A DNA stretch of 64,000 bases from Micromonospora sp. M71_S20 (GCF_003664255.1 NZ_RCCV01000002.1:188501-252500); one strand, 5' to 3'; positions 41,846 to 50,480 are shown, counted from the first letter of the stretch. Notes: generated by a model from the sequence alone, not told the origin. Numbers and translations are program-made.

Positions 41846-42875
41846 GTTCGGCGACGAACTCGGCCGGCCGCTCCAGGTGCGGGCTGTGCCCGCAGCCGGG
41901 CAGCAGCACCTCGCGGTACGCCCCGCCGGCCGCCGCGTAACGCTCCAGCACCGCCCGGGTCTGCGCCACCATCGGCTGCGCGGGGCAGGCCGCCTCCCCC
42001 GGCCAGCCGGGCACCACGCCCAGCGAGCCCAGGTGGGCCAGGTCCATCATCGCGGTGTCCGAGACGATCACGTCGGCGTCCCCGTGGACCCAGGTGACCG
42101 GCGGCTTCCCGGCCACGGCGACCAGTTCGTCGGCGACCCGGAAGTGCGCCGGGGAGAGGGCGTTGAGCACGCCGCGCCGCCCCGGGGCGGTGCCGGGCCA
42201 GTTCGCCGAGGCCACCGCCGTACCGGGGTAGTTGTCGTCACCGATCGCGGTGGAGAGGAGGCTGTCCAGCAGCAGCTCCTCGTCGTCGCCGAGCGAGGCC
42301 GGGTCCGCCACGTAGGTGGCCCGCAGCACGGCGCGCGGGCTGGTCGGGCTGTCCGCGCCCCGGTCGCCGGCGGCCAGCCGCTCGACGAAGTCCCTGTTGG
42401 CGGTGCCGCCGCCGGTACCGGCGAAGTCGGGGGTGGTCGGCGTCCCCGTCAGGTCCCGGGTGCCGCCGTAGCCGTACGGCGAGACCGGCGCGGCGAGCAG
42501 CAGCGCACCCACCCGGTCGGGGTGGTCGACGAGCAGTCGCATGGCCACCCCGCCGCCGAGCGAGTGGCCGACCACCACCGGCCGCGCGCCGGGGGCGAAG
42601 AGGGACGGCTCGTCGAGCAGCGCGGCGACGTCGTCGGCGAAGTCGCGCAGCCCCCGGGTCGCGTCCACTCCGACGGTGTCGGTCAGCCCGTAGCCGCGCA
42701 GGTCGGGCGCGACCACCCGGAGGGTGGCCGGCAGTCGTCGCAGCAGCGGCTCCCAGAAGGCCGCCGACGAGCAGTTGCCGTGGATCAGCAGTACGGGAAC
42801 GCCGTCCGGCGGCCCGGCCACCCGTACCGCCTGGGTGATCCCGTTCGCCGACACCTGCCGCTGTCCGGTCTCCAT
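41814..42875 (-). CDS. alpha/beta hydrolase
   Basis: A 353-residue alpha/beta hydrolase. HGNCSSAAFWEPL forms the oxyanion loop, APDLRGYGLTD follows, VVGHSLGGGVAM is the nucleophile elbow, and CGHSPHLERP supplies the catalytic histidine. The lid region is longer than in most relatives. The family includes esterases, lipases and haloperoxidase-like enzymes; the substrate is unknown. CAGCAT lies seven bases before the ATG, again fitting a leaderless promoter. The C-terminus (LLRLTDAANC) is encoded within a tandem repeat. Confidence 0.85.
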   Translation of the reverse strand: METGQRQVSANGITQAVRVAGPPDGVPVLLIHGNCSSAAFWEPLLRRLPATLRVVAPDLRGYGLTDTVGVDATRGLRDFADDVAALLDEPSLFAPGARPVVVGHSLGGGVAMRLLVDHPDRVGALLLAAPVSPYGYGGTRDLTGTPTTPDFAGTGGGTANRDFVERLAAGDRGADSPTSPRAVLRATYVADPASLGDDEELLLDSLLSTAIGDDNYPGTAVASANWPGTAPGRRGVLNALSPAHFRVADELVAVAGKPPVTWVHGDADVIVSDTAMMDLAHLGSLGVVPGWPGEAACPAQPMVAQTRAVLERYAAAGGAYREVLLPGCGHSPHLERPAEFVAELLRLTDAANC

Positions 42876-42973
42876 CCGCCGGATGCTGCCACGGGGCGCC
42901 GGACGCGTCCATGGGCCGGCCCGCCACCTTCCACCACCGGGAGGTGTGCGCCGGCATCCGCCGTCGGCCCCGG

Positions 42974-43480
42974 TCAGGACGGCGCGGACAACACCGCCGG
43001 AACCGCCACCGGAGGCACCGCGTCGACGCCCGGCGCGGACAACACCGCCGGTACCGGCACCGCGCCGACGCCCGGTGCGGCCGGGGCCGCGATCGGCAAC
43101 GGCAGGGTCGGGCGGCGGTCCCGGCGCGGCCCGTTGAAGCTGAAGCCCACCGGGTCGGTACGGGCCACGCCCGGGTCGTAGACGCGCAGCTCGGTGCGAC
43201 CGAGCCGGATCACGTCGCCGTCGGCCAGCCGCTCCACGCCGGTGATCCGCCGGTCGTTCAGCCAGGTGCCGTTGGTGGAACCCAGATCCGCCAGGGCAGC
43301 GCCCTCGCCCGTCAGCCAGACCTCGGCGTGCCGACGGCTCAGGTGGGCGTCGTGCACCACGATGTCGGCGGTCGGCGCCCGGCCGATGACCTGCCGCCCA
43401 GGGCCCACCCGGACACTCAGCCCCCGCATCGCCCCACCGGCCACCGTCAACAACGGTCTCAGTTCCGGATGTTCCTCCAT
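42974..43480 (-). CDS. FHA domain protein
   Basis: A 168-residue protein. The forkhead-associated domain (about 12-102) has the phosphothreonine-binding signatures IGRAPTADIVV, LSRRHAEVW and DLGSTNGTWLN. A short linker and an Ala/Pro/Val-rich tail with the repeated unit VPAVLSAP follow. It would bind threonine-phosphorylated partners of Ser/Thr kinases, none of which is encoded in this window. GGAGG lies about 10 bases before the ATG. Confidence 0.92.
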   Translation of the reverse strand: MEEHPELRPLLTVAGGAMRGLSVRVGPGRQVIGRAPTADIVVHDAHLSRRHAEVWLTGEGAALADLGSTNGTWLNDRRITGVERLADGDVIRLGRTELRVYDPGVARTDPVGFSFNGPRRDRRPTLPLPIAAPAAPGVGAVPVPAVLSAPGVDAVPPVAVPAVLSAPS

Positions 43481-43732
43481 GGAAAGTCAGCCTCCACCCC
43501 GCGCGGTCACCCCACGCGTCAGCCTGCCATCACACGGTAGTCGCCCTCCACCGCCGCGTGGTCACCTGCGCGCCCCCGGCCGGACACTTCGCGTTCGGCG
43601 GTTCGGCGCGCTCCGGCGGAAGAATCATCACAAGTCCGGCCGACCCTCGTCCACCCCGTCCCACCGTCACCCGGGCGGTCCGGCGGGCGGGACCGGGCCA
43701 TCGCGGCCCTACCGGCGAGTAATTCTCGGGTC
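43481..43732. other. divergent spacer between the FHA and aldehyde dehydrogenase genes
   Basis: About 250 bases with no reading frame of note. It should contain both promoters; only the one for the aldehyde dehydrogenase (43733-43738) can be placed. Confidence 0.4.
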
Positions 43733-43738
43733 TAGACT
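43733..43738 (+). promoter_or_regulatory. -10 box of a leaderless promoter (aldehyde dehydrogenase)
   Basis: TAGACT is followed by exactly six bases (TCCGCC) and the ATG at 43745. There is no Shine-Dalgarno sequence. The ethylmalonyl-CoA mutase gene has the same layout, TAGACT-CCCGCC-ATG. Confidence 0.65.
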
Positions 43739-43744
43739 TCCGCC

Positions 43745-45241
43745 ATGACGGCTGTGCGTGTCCCGGGTACCCCGGTCATCGAGGACGGTCGGCTGGTGTC
43801 GACGAGCCCGGCGACCGGCGCGGAGGCCGGACGCCTGCCGGTCGCCACCGCGGAGGACGTGGGGCGGGCCGTCGACCGGGCCCGAGCGGCCGGACAGTGG
43901 TGGGCCGGGCTCGGCTTCGGCGGGCGCAGAGAGCGGCTGCTGCGCTGGCGCAGCCTCCTCGCCCGACGGATCGAGGAGATCGCCGAGCTGGTGCACGTCG
44001 AGGGCGGCAAGCCGGTCGCCGACGCCGTCGTCGAACTCGTCACCGCCGTCGAGCACGTCGACTGGGCGGCCCGCAACGCCGGCCGGGTGCTGGGCCCCCG
44101 CCGGGTCCGCTCGCGGCTCGTCCTGGCCGAGTTCTCCGCCCACCTCGAATACCAGCCGTACGGCGTCGTCGGCGTGATCGGCCCGTGGAACTACCCCGTC
44201 TTCACCCCGATCGGCTCCGCCGCGTACGCGCTGGCGGCGGGGAACGCGGTGGTGCTGAAGCCCAGCGAGTACACCCCCGTGGTCGGGCAGTGGCTGGTCG
44301 ACACGTTCGCCGAGGTGGTGCCGGAGCAGCCGGTGTTCACCGCGGTGCACGGGCTCGGCGACGTCGGGGCGGCGCTCTGCCGCTCCGGAGTGGACAAGGT
44401 GGCCTTCACCGGCTCGTCCGCCACCGCGCGGAAGGTGATGGCGGCCTGCGCCGAGTCGCTGACGCCGGTGCTGCTGGAGGCGGGCGGCAAGGACGCGATG
44501 ATCGTCGACGCCGACGCCGACCTGGACGCCGCCGCCGAGGCGTGCGTCTGGGGCGCGCTGACCAACGCCGGCCAGACCTGCATCGGCATCGAACGGGTCT
44601 ACGCGGTCGAGCCGGTCTTCGACGCCTTCGTCGGCAAGGTCGTCGAGCGTGCCGGCCGGTTGACCGTCGGCCCGGACGACGCGGACATCGGGCCGATCAC
44701 CATGCCGAGCCAGGTCGACGTGATCCGCCGGCACATCGACGACGCGCTGGCCCGGGGCGGCCGGGCGGTGCTCGGCGGGGCCGACGCGGTGCAGCCGCCG
44801 TACGTACGGCCGACCGTGCTGGTGGACGTCCCGGAGGACTCCGCCGCCGTACGCGAGGAGACGTTCGGGCCGACCCTGACCATCAACCGGGTCCGCGACG
44901 CCGACGAGGCCGTCGCCCGGGCCAACGCCCTGTCGTACGGCCTGGGGGGCTCGGTCTTCGGCCGGCGGCGCGCGGTGGCGATCGCCCGGCGGCTGCGCTC
45001 GGGCATGGCGTCGGTGAACTCGGCGCTGACCTTCGCCGGGATGTCCACCCTGCCGTTCGGCGGCGTCGGCGACTCCGGCTTCGGGCGCATCCACGGCGAG
45101 GACGGGCTGCGCGAGTTCAGCCGCGCCAAGGCCATCACCCGGCGGCGGGCCCGGTCGCTGCTGCCCTCGACGACCTTCGAGCGGACGCCGGCCGACGTCG
45201 CCCGGCTCGTGAAGGCCATCAAGGTCATGTACGGCAGGTGA
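43745..45241 (+). CDS. NAD(P)-dependent aldehyde dehydrogenase
   Basis: A 498-residue aldehyde dehydrogenase. It has GVIGPWNYPVFTPIG for the oxyanion and cofactor site, FTGSSATARKVM for nucleotide binding, the general base in LEAGGKDAMIV and the catalytic cysteine in NAGQTCIGIERVY. It ends with the usual PFGGVGDSGFGRIHG region. The pattern resembles succinate-semialdehyde or broad-range aldehyde dehydrogenases; the substrate is not determinable. It is transcribed alone, with a predicted leaderless message, and a methyltransferase gene follows 68 bases on. Confidence 0.92.
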   Translation: MTAVRVPGTPVIEDGRLVSTSPATGAEAGRLPVATAEDVGRAVDRARAAGQWWAGLGFGGRRERLLRWRSLLARRIEEIAELVHVEGGKPVADAVVELVTAVEHVDWAARNAGRVLGPRRVRSRLVLAEFSAHLEYQPYGVVGVIGPWNYPVFTPIGSAAYALAAGNAVVLKPSEYTPVVGQWLVDTFAEVVPEQPVFTAVHGLGDVGAALCRSGVDKVAFTGSSATARKVMAACAESLTPVLLEAGGKDAMIVDADADLDAAAEACVWGALTNAGQTCIGIERVYAVEPVFDAFVGKVVERAGRLTVGPDDADIGPITMPSQVDVIRRHIDDALARGGRAVLGGADAVQPPYVRPTVLVDVPEDSAAVREETFGPTLTINRVRDADEAVARANALSYGLGGSVFGRRRAVAIARRLRSGMASVNSALTFAGMSTLPFGGVGDSGFGRIHGEDGLREFSRAKAITRRRARSLLPSTTFERTPADVARLVKAIKVMYGR

Positions 45242-45309
45242 CTGTCGGATAACCGATCATGAACGCCCTCGCGTGTGTCCAACGTGGTGGGAGCGGTACA
45301 TTGCGTTAA

Positions 45310-45975
45310 ATGCGCCCCCATCGATTGCGCTTCCACCTCGTCGACAGTGACCGGTCCTGGAGTGCCCGGCAGCGCCGTCGCCGCGCCGACTGGCTGGCCC
45401 GGACCTTCCCCGACCTGGAGAAGATGCACATCATCGACCTGGGTGGCCGGCTCGGCACCTGGACCCGGGCCGACGTGCGGCCGGCACGCGTACACGTGGT
45501 CAACCTGGAGCGACCGCCCACGGACGTGCCGGAGTGGGCGGAGGTCGACCGGGCCGACGCCTGCGACCTGCCGGCCCGGATCACCGGGCGCCGCTACGAC
45601 CTGGTCTTCTCCAACTCCGTGCTGGAGCACGTGGGCGGGCACGAGCGGCGGCTGCGCTTCGCCGACGCCGTGCGCAGTCTCGGCGACCGGCACTGGGTGC
45701 AGACGCCCTACCGCTACTTCCCCATCGAGCCGCACTGGATCGCGCCGGGGATGCAGTTCCTTCCCGTGCGGCTGCGGACCGCGTTCGCCCGCCGCTGGCC
45801 GCTCGGGCACAAGCCGACCCGCAGCCACGAGGCCGCCCTGCACCAGGTGCTCTGGACGGAACTGCTGGACCGCTCGCAGATGCGGCACTACTTCCCCGAC
45901 TCGCGGATCCTCGTCGAGCGGGTGGCCGGCCTGCCCAAGTCGCTGATCGCCGTCCGCGCGGACGGCCAGCCTTAG
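45310..45975 (+). CDS. class I SAM-dependent methyltransferase
   Basis: A 221-residue methyltransferase-fold protein. Motif I is HIIDLGGRLGTW, the acidic motif II region is VVNLERPPTD, and motif IV is RYDLVFSNSVLEHVGGHERR, typical of the type 11 group. The C-terminal half is rich in Arg, His and aromatic residues (TPYRYFPIEPHWIAPG), as in glycan- or lipid-biosynthesis methyltransferases, but the substrate is unknown. TACATT (45297-45302) lies seven bases before the ATG, a leaderless promoter. No terminator hairpin is certain in the following 204 bases. Confidence 0.85.
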   Translation: MRPHRLRFHLVDSDRSWSARQRRRRADWLARTFPDLEKMHIIDLGGRLGTWTRADVRPARVHVVNLERPPTDVPEWAEVDRADACDLPARITGRRYDLVFSNSVLEHVGGHERRLRFADAVRSLGDRHWVQTPYRYFPIEPHWIAPGMQFLPVRLRTAFARRWPLGHKPTRSHEAALHQVLWTELLDRSQMRHYFPDSRILVERVAGLPKSLIAVRADGQP

Positions 45976-46179
45976 CCGCCCCGCTGACCTGCGGCGGCCC
46001 CGGCCGCCGGCGACGGGCCTTGCTTCCGGCGGCGGGCGGCCGGGCGGCAGGCACTCGGGCCCGCGCGCCCGGCAACGGCCGCAGCATCCCACGGTGCCGG
46101 AGCGCCGACCGACCGGCCCGTCAACGCTGGGCGGGAGCCGGTCGCCAGGCGGGCGCCGGAGCGCCGGGCCGGCGGCCCG
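45976..46179. other. convergent spacer between methyltransferase and nucS
   Basis: About 200 very GC-rich bases with no gene. Several overlapping GGCCGCCGG/CCGGCGGC inverted repeats could end transcription from both sides, but no single clean hairpin stands out. Confidence 0.4.
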
Positions 46180-46839
46180 TCAGAAGAGGGTGAGCTCGTC
46201 GCGCTCGATGCCGCGCAGCTTGTCGTAGTTCACGACCACGCAGCGGATGCCCCGGTCCGTGGCGAGCACCCGGGCCTGCGGCTTGATCTCCTGCGCGGCG
46301 AAGACCCCGGCGACCGGGGCGAGCAGCGGGTCGCGGTTGAGCAGTTCGAGGTACCGGGTCAGCTGCTCCACGCCGTCGATCTCGCCCCGCCGCTTCACCT
46401 CGACGGCGACGGTGCCGGACGCGGCGTCCCGGCAGAGCAGGTCGACCGGACCGATCGCCGTCATGTACTCCCGGCGGATCAGTGTGAACCCCTCACCGAG
46501 GGTCTCGGGGTTGGCCGCCAGCAACTCCTGGAGGTGCGCCTCCACACCGTCCTTGCGCAGGCCCGGATCGACGCCCAGCTCGTACGAGGTGTCCTGGAAG
46601 ATCTCCTCCAGGGTGATCCGCAGTTCCTCGCCCGCCTTGTTGACGACCCGCCAGACGCCGGGGGCCTCCTCCAACCGGCAGGGCGGGCTCATCCAGTTCA
46701 ACGGCTTGTACGCACGGTCGTCGGCGTGGATCGACACCGACCCGTCCGCCTTCACCATGAGCAACCGGGTGGCCGGCGGCAGGTGGGCCGAGAGCCGTCC
46801 GACGTAGTCCACAGAGCACTTCGCAATGACCAACCGCAC
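46180..46839 (-). CDS. nucS: mismatch-specific endonuclease NucS/EndoMS
   Basis: A 219-residue nuclease that replaces MutS/MutL mismatch repair in actinobacteria by cutting both strands at mismatches. It begins [16 protein letters not shown]. The C-terminal RecB-like nuclease core carries the catalytic Asp-Glu-x-Lys pattern ([18 protein letters not shown]) and a final helix ending ELTLF, the conserved beta-clamp-binding tail. I chose GTG at 46839 because the family starts there. TACCCT lies six bases upstream, so the message is predicted to be leaderless. It is divergent from a DUF4126 gene. Confidence 0.95.
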   Translation of the reverse strand: MRLVIAKCSVDYVGRLSAHLPPATRLLMVKADGSVSIHADDRAYKPLNWMSPPCRLEEAPGVWRVVNKAGEELRITLEEIFQDTSYELGVDPGLRKDGVEAHLQELLAANPETLGEGFTLIRREYMTAIGPVDLLCRDAASGTVAVEVKRRGEIDGVEQLTRYLELLNRDPLLAPVAGVFAAQEIKPQARVLATDRGIRCVVVNYDKLRGIERDELTLF

Positions 46840-46910
46840 CCGACGAGGGTAGCCGAGACCCCGGCCCGCGCCACCGAGCGGCACTGGCGCGCCGGTGCGA
46901 TGCTGAGACG

Positions 46911-47528
46911 GTGCTCGAAGTTCTCACCGGTACCGGTCTCGCCGCCTCGGCGGGGCTGAACGCGTACGTCCCCCTGCTCACCATGGGCCTGCTGGCCCGC
47001 TACACCAGCCTGATCGACCTGCCCGGCGGGTGGCAGTGGCTGGGCAACGGCTGGGTGATCGCGATCCTGGCGGTGCTGCTGGTCGTCGAGGTCGTCGCCG
47101 ACAAGGTCCCGGTGGTCGACCACGTCAACGACGTCGTGCAGACCGTGGTCCGGCCGACCGCCGGCGGCCTGGCGTTCGGCGCGGGATCGTCGTCGGAGAC
47201 GGTGACGGTGAGCGACCCGGGCAGCTTCTTCTCGTCCAACCAGTGGGTCCCCGTGGTGACCGGGGTGGTGATCGCCCTCGGCGTGCATCTGCTGAAGTCC
47301 GCCGCCCGACCGGTCATCAACGCGACCACGGCCGGCGTCGGCGCACCCGTGGCCAGCACCGCCGAGGACGCCACCAGCGTGGCCATGTCGGTGGTGGCGA
47401 TCATCCTGCCGGTGCTGGTGCTGGCGTTCCTGCTCGGGTTTGTCGTCTTCGTCTTCTGGTTCATCCGACGCCGCTCCGACCGCCGCCGGGAGCGCCAGGC
47501 GGCGCGGGCCGCCGGCTTCCGCGTCTGA
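46911..47528 (+). CDS. DUF4126 membrane protein
   Basis: A 205-residue membrane protein with four to five hydrophobic helices. The conserved opening is [17 protein letters not shown], then [20 protein letters not shown] and a C-terminal double helix ending [18 protein letters not shown]4126 function is unknown. It starts at GTG 46911 with no clear ribosome site; GATGCT lies six bases upstream, a weaker leaderless candidate. A perfect terminator follows its stop. Confidence 0.85.
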   Translation: MLEVLTGTGLAASAGLNAYVPLLTMGLLARYTSLIDLPGGWQWLGNGWVIAILAVLLVVEVVADKVPVVDHVNDVVQTVVRPTAGGLAFGAGSSSETVTVSDPGSFFSSNQWVPVVTGVVIALGVHLLKSAARPVINATTAGVGAPVASTAEDATSVAMSVVAIILPVLVLAFLLGFVVFVFWFIRRRSDRRRERQAARAAGFRV

Positions 47529-47544
47529 CGACTCCGGACATGCG

Positions 47545-47579
47545 GCTGGCCGGCACCCCGGGGTGGGGTGCCGGCCAGC
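47545..47579. terminator. bidirectional terminator
   Basis: Perfect 15-bp stem (GCTGGCCGGCACCCC at 47545-47559 against 47565-47579) with a 5-base loop, centred between the convergent DUF4126 and lysozyme-like genes. Confidence 0.88.
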
Positions 47580-47598
47580 GGCGTTTCGTTCACTGTTG

Positions 47599-48192
47599 TC
47601 AGCTGTTCCAGTGCTCGGCGACGAGGTCGGCGGCCTGCTGCTCCCACTGGGCGTAGTGGTCGGGGTACGCCGACACCTGCACCGTCTGCGCCGCCTTGGT
47701 CAGGGGCATGTCCTGCCACCCGTCGACCTGCTTGAGGCCCTTGAGGAACGCCGTGGTCGAGTACTCGGGGTCGGTGATCTGCTCGACCGTGCCCCACCCG
47801 CTGGAGGGGCGCTGCTGGAACAGGCCCTGCGAGTCGTGGTCGTTGCGGTCACCCAGGTGTCCCAGGTTCTCCAGCTTCGACTCCTGCAGCGCGGTCGCGA
47901 TCGAGACCACGGCGGCGCGCTCGTTCATGCCGGCCTTCTTCGTCGCGGCGATGATGGCCTTGACGTTGGCGACCTGCTCGTCGGACAGGTCGATACGCGA
48001 CTGCGCACCCTGCACACCATGCGGCACCAGCGTGCCCATGTCCGGCTTGTCCGCCGCCACCGCCACGGCGGTGATCGGAGCCGCCGACTGCACCGACGTT
48101 GCCGCCTGGGCAGTCGCGGGACCGGCGAACACGCCACCGGCAAACGCCAGACCCGCAACACCAAGAACGCTCTTACGCAGAATCGTGTTCAT
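47599..48192 (-). CDS. secreted lysozyme-like/transglycosylase-fold protein
   Basis: A 197-residue exported protein. The signal peptide (MNTILRKSVLGVAGLAFAG, cleavage near AQA-AT) precedes a short linker and a compact helical domain: VVSIATALQESKLENL with a glutamate where goose-type lysozyme and lytic transglycosylase folds place the catalytic acid, then DSQGLFQQRPSSGWGT and LTKAAQTVQVSAYPDHY. Relatives are common secreted actinobacterial proteins, often mis-named transporters. Action on peptidoglycan is inferred. ATG at 48192 follows GGAG. A long structured leader precedes it. Confidence 0.8.
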   Translation of the reverse strand: MNTILRKSVLGVAGLAFAGGVFAGPATAQAATSVQSAAPITAVAVAADKPDMGTLVPHGVQGAQSRIDLSDEQVANVKAIIAATKKAGMNERAAVVSIATALQESKLENLGHLGDRNDHDSQGLFQQRPSSGWGTVEQITDPEYSTTAFLKGLKQVDGWQDMPLTKAAQTVQVSAYPDHYAQWEQQAADLVAEHWNS

Positions 48193-48400
48193 CGAAGATG
48201 CTCCATTCGGGGGTTGGCACCCACACCGAGGGGGATCGGCTACGCGGATGCAAGCACCGTCCGGCGCCCATGAACTCAAAGGGAATCTCCAGCAGGACTG
48301 GAGGGGATCTCCGGCGAATCAGGCGAAGGAAAGATCAGATCCCGGCCGGCTGTCCGAGCCGTAGAGGCCGGCACCGGGGCTGTCTCGCGGGGGCGGGGGT
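48193..48400 (-). promoter_or_regulatory. structured 5-prime leader of the lysozyme-like gene
   Basis: About 200 bases upstream of the gene fold into several hairpins on the minus strand. The clearest is CTCCAG-N5-CTGGAG, complementary to 48282-48300; a GGGTGCC/AACCC stem lies near the start codon. Cell-wall hydrolase genes of actinobacteria often carry a cyclic-di-AMP (ydaO-type) riboswitch, but the conserved ydaO blocks are not clearly present, so the class is left open. Confidence 0.35.
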
Positions 48401-48423
48401 TGCCCTCACGTCGGCCGGACCAT

Positions 48424-48553
48424 GTGTAACGACCGCCGGCCCGCCATCATTCCGGGCCCCACCACACCATCCCATCGGGCGGCGCGGCCTTGCCTTGCTC
48501 GGTCGTACGCAGGGTGTAACGACCCCACCCCCGCCACGATTCCGCCCCCACGA
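48424..48553. repeat. imperfect direct repeat, about 38 bases, 90-base period
   Basis: GTGTAACGACC followed by CCCGCCA and ATTCCG occurs from 48424 and again from 48514, with scattered mismatches. It lies in the 944-base spacer between the lysozyme-like and deacetylase genes, which holds no credible gene. Confidence 0.5.
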
Positions 48554-48681
48554 TGCCCCCGATCACCCCCCGAAACCGGACACGCGCCTCATTACACGCG
48601 CCCAAGGCGATCAACCACCGACACCCCACCGAACAACAACCCCGAAACGGGACAATCAGCGCCGGGACCGCCCGCCCATCC

Positions 48682-48733
48682 GAGATCTTGGTAGGAAACG
48701 GCCCCTCAAAGGGCCCCTACCTACCAAGATCTC
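48682..48733. repeat. AGATCTTGG palindromic intergenic element, copy 2
   Basis: Perfect 14-bp arms (GAGATCTTGGTAGG at 48682-48695 against 48720-48733) enclose a GGCCC/GGGCC inner hairpin. The ends match the element at 35279-35328. Confidence 0.75.
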
Positions 48734-48769
48734 CCGAGCACCCCGAGCACCCCGAGCACCCGGGCGGGC

Positions 48770-48844
48770 GTCGATCATGCAGTTGTGGCGCCCCACATAA
48801 GGCGCAATCCAGGGCACGACGCCCACCACAACTCCATGATCGAC
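48770..48844. repeat. 75-bp inverted-repeat element with GATCATG core
   Basis: Arms of 19 bases, GTCGATCATGCAGTTGTGG (48770-48788) and the complement of 48826-48844, match at 18 positions around a 37-base centre. It is the second of three palindromes in the same spacer. Confidence 0.7.
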
Positions 48845-48934
48845 CCGGCGACGGCGGGCACGTCGAGCCACGCTCGTCAAGCCGCGCCGCAGGTCCCGCA
48901 GCGGGCGGGCACGAGAGTGGGCACCGACGGGGTG

Positions 48935-48996
48935 TGGCCCGCCGTGCCCGGCGCAGGGATCAAGCCTGACCGCCCGGAGCCGGGCACGGCGGGCCA
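48935..48996. repeat. 62-bp inverted-repeat element
   Basis: Perfect 18-bp arms (TGGCCCGCCGTGCCCGGC at 48935-48952 against 48979-48996) with a 26-base loop. It is the third palindrome of the spacer and sits directly before a direct repeat. Confidence 0.75.
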
Positions 48997-48997
48997 T

Positions 48998-49098
48998 ACC
49001 CCCACCACGACGCACCGCACCCGCCCCACGGCGGCGCCACACCCCACCCCACGGCCACCCACACCCCCACCACGACGCACCGCACCCACCCCACGGCG
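48998..49098. repeat. 36-bp direct repeat upstream of the deacetylase gene
   Basis: Copies at 48998-49033 and 49063-49098 differ by one base and are 65 bases apart. The second ends about 26 bases before the predicted -10 box of the deacetylase gene. Confidence 0.7.
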
Positions 49099-49136
49099 GG
49101 CACACAGGAACCCCCGGGCGCTGACATCATCTCCCC

Positions 49137-50066
49137 GTGCACGTGAAGATCCCCCGCGTTCCGCTCGTCGCGACCCTCGCCGCCGTGGTCGCCGCCGCGG
49201 CCCTCCTCGCCGCCCCGGCGCCGGTGCGCAGGCCGGCCAGCGCCGGCATCGTCCGCATCGCGGCAGGGGGCCGAGCCCCGCAGACCTCGCCCGCCCCGCA
49301 GCCAACGGCTACGGACCCCACCGCCCCGCAGCCGACGACCACGGACCCCACCACGCCCGCGGCGACGGTCCCCGGCGCGACCCCGGTCGGGATCAGGCCG
49401 CCCGTCGTCGACCACGGGCCGCGTACGGGGAACAAGGTGGCGCTCACCTTCGACGCCGACATGACGGACGCGATGCGGTACCAACTGCGCAGCGGCGCGG
49501 TGCGGTCGTACGCGAACCTGAAGATCATCGACCTGCTGGAACGGGAGCGGGTGCCGGCCACCTTCTTCCTCACCGGCAAGTGGGTCGAGCAGTACCCGGA
49601 CGTGACCCGCCGGCTCGCCGCGAACCCGCGCTTCGAGCTGGCCAACCACACGTACGGGCACCTGGCCTTCACCCCGGACTGCTACGGCCTGCCCCGCATC
49701 GCGGAGCGGGAGATGACCGCCGACGTCGCCCGGACGTTCGACGTGGTGGCCGCGTACGGGGGGCGGCAGACCCGGTACTTCCGCTTCCCCGGGCTGTGCC
49801 ACGACCGTAAAGCGCTGGCCGCGCTGGCCCCGCTGGGGGTGACCGTGGTGGACGGCGACGTGGTCAGCGGCGACCCGTTCGCGAAGTCCTGGCGGCCGGT
49901 GGTGCGCGCCTCGCTGGACGGGGTGCGTCCCGGCTCGGTGATCGTCCTGCACGTGACGGAGGCGAACGCGCCGATGACGGACGAGGCTCTGCCGCACATC
50001 CTGGCCGGGCTGGCGGAGCGCGGTCTTGAGCCGGCCCCGCTCTCGGAGGTTCTCGGAGTGGACTGA
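49137..50066 (+). CDS. polysaccharide deacetylase (NodB domain), exported
   Basis: A 309-residue protein. A signal or anchor helix (about 9-27) and a Thr/Pro/Ala-rich linker precede a NodB carbohydrate-esterase 4 domain. The metal motifs are TFDADM and HTYGH (in FELANHTYGHLAF), then the RYFRFPG loop and a C-terminal IVLHVTE. It would remove acetyl groups from peptidoglycan or another surface glycan; the target is unknown. TFDAD in place of the usual TFDDG is a variant seen in part of the family. GTG at 49137 is preceded by CATCAT and six bases, fitting a leaderless mRNA. Confidence 0.88.
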   Translation: MHVKIPRVPLVATLAAVVAAAALLAAPAPVRRPASAGIVRIAAGGRAPQTSPAPQPTATDPTAPQPTTTDPTTPAATVPGATPVGIRPPVVDHGPRTGNKVALTFDADMTDAMRYQLRSGAVRSYANLKIIDLLERERVPATFFLTGKWVEQYPDVTRRLAANPRFELANHTYGHLAFTPDCYGLPRIAEREMTADVARTFDVVAAYGGRQTRYFRFPGLCHDRKALAALAPLGVTVVDGDVVSGDPFAKSWRPVVRASLDGVRPGSVIVLHVTEANAPMTDEALPHILAGLAERGLEPAPLSEVLGVD

Positions 50067-50127
50067 ACCAGGCTCGGCAAAACCCGCAAAAGCCTAAAAT
50101 CGGGGCACGACTCTATAGGAGGTCACC

Positions 50128-50430
50128 ATGACCGCAGCAGTGGAGATGCCCCGCGTCCAGGAATGTGTCGTGGCGGCGTGCTCGTACAACCACACCAACG
50201 ACTGCCACGCCTTCGCCATCACCATCGGCAGCCCCGACCACGCGCACTGCCACACCTTCGTGGAGATGCCGGCGGTCCGTGGCGGGGTGGACGGCGGCAT
50301 GACCGCGCAGGTCGGTGCCTGTCAGCGCGCGGACTGCCAGCACAACGAGCAGTTGGAGTGCCACGCGCCGTCGATCAGGGTCGGCCCCGACAACGACATG
50401 GCCGACTGCATGACCTACGTCAGCCGCTGA
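50128..50430 (+). CDS. DUF1540 protein with two cysteine-rich repeats
   Basis: A 100-residue protein made of two DUF1540 units. The first is VQECVVAACSYNHTNDCHA and CHTF, the second VGACQRADCQHNEQLECHA and CMTY, each with four cysteines and a histidine placed to bind metal. The function is unknown; related proteins are abundant small metal-binding proteins. AGGAGG precedes the ATG. It lies 61 bases after the deacetylase gene and faces the mutase gene. Confidence 0.92.
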   Translation: MTAAVEMPRVQECVVAACSYNHTNDCHAFAITIGSPDHAHCHTFVEMPAVRGGVDGGMTAQVGACQRADCQHNEQLECHAPSIRVGPDNDMADCMTYVSR

Positions 50431-50480
50431 CCGCGCCCGGGGCGCGCGTACCCCGGGCGAGGCCGCACCGCTCGACGGAC

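Noticed and set aside
48193..48420. Firm assignment of a cyclic-di-AMP ydaO riboswitch
   Set aside because: The gene type and leader length fit, but the conserved ydaO core blocks could not be found, so it is reported only as a structured leader.
48424..49098. CRISPR array
   Set aside because: The repeats are few, of different families and unevenly spaced; no cas genes are present.
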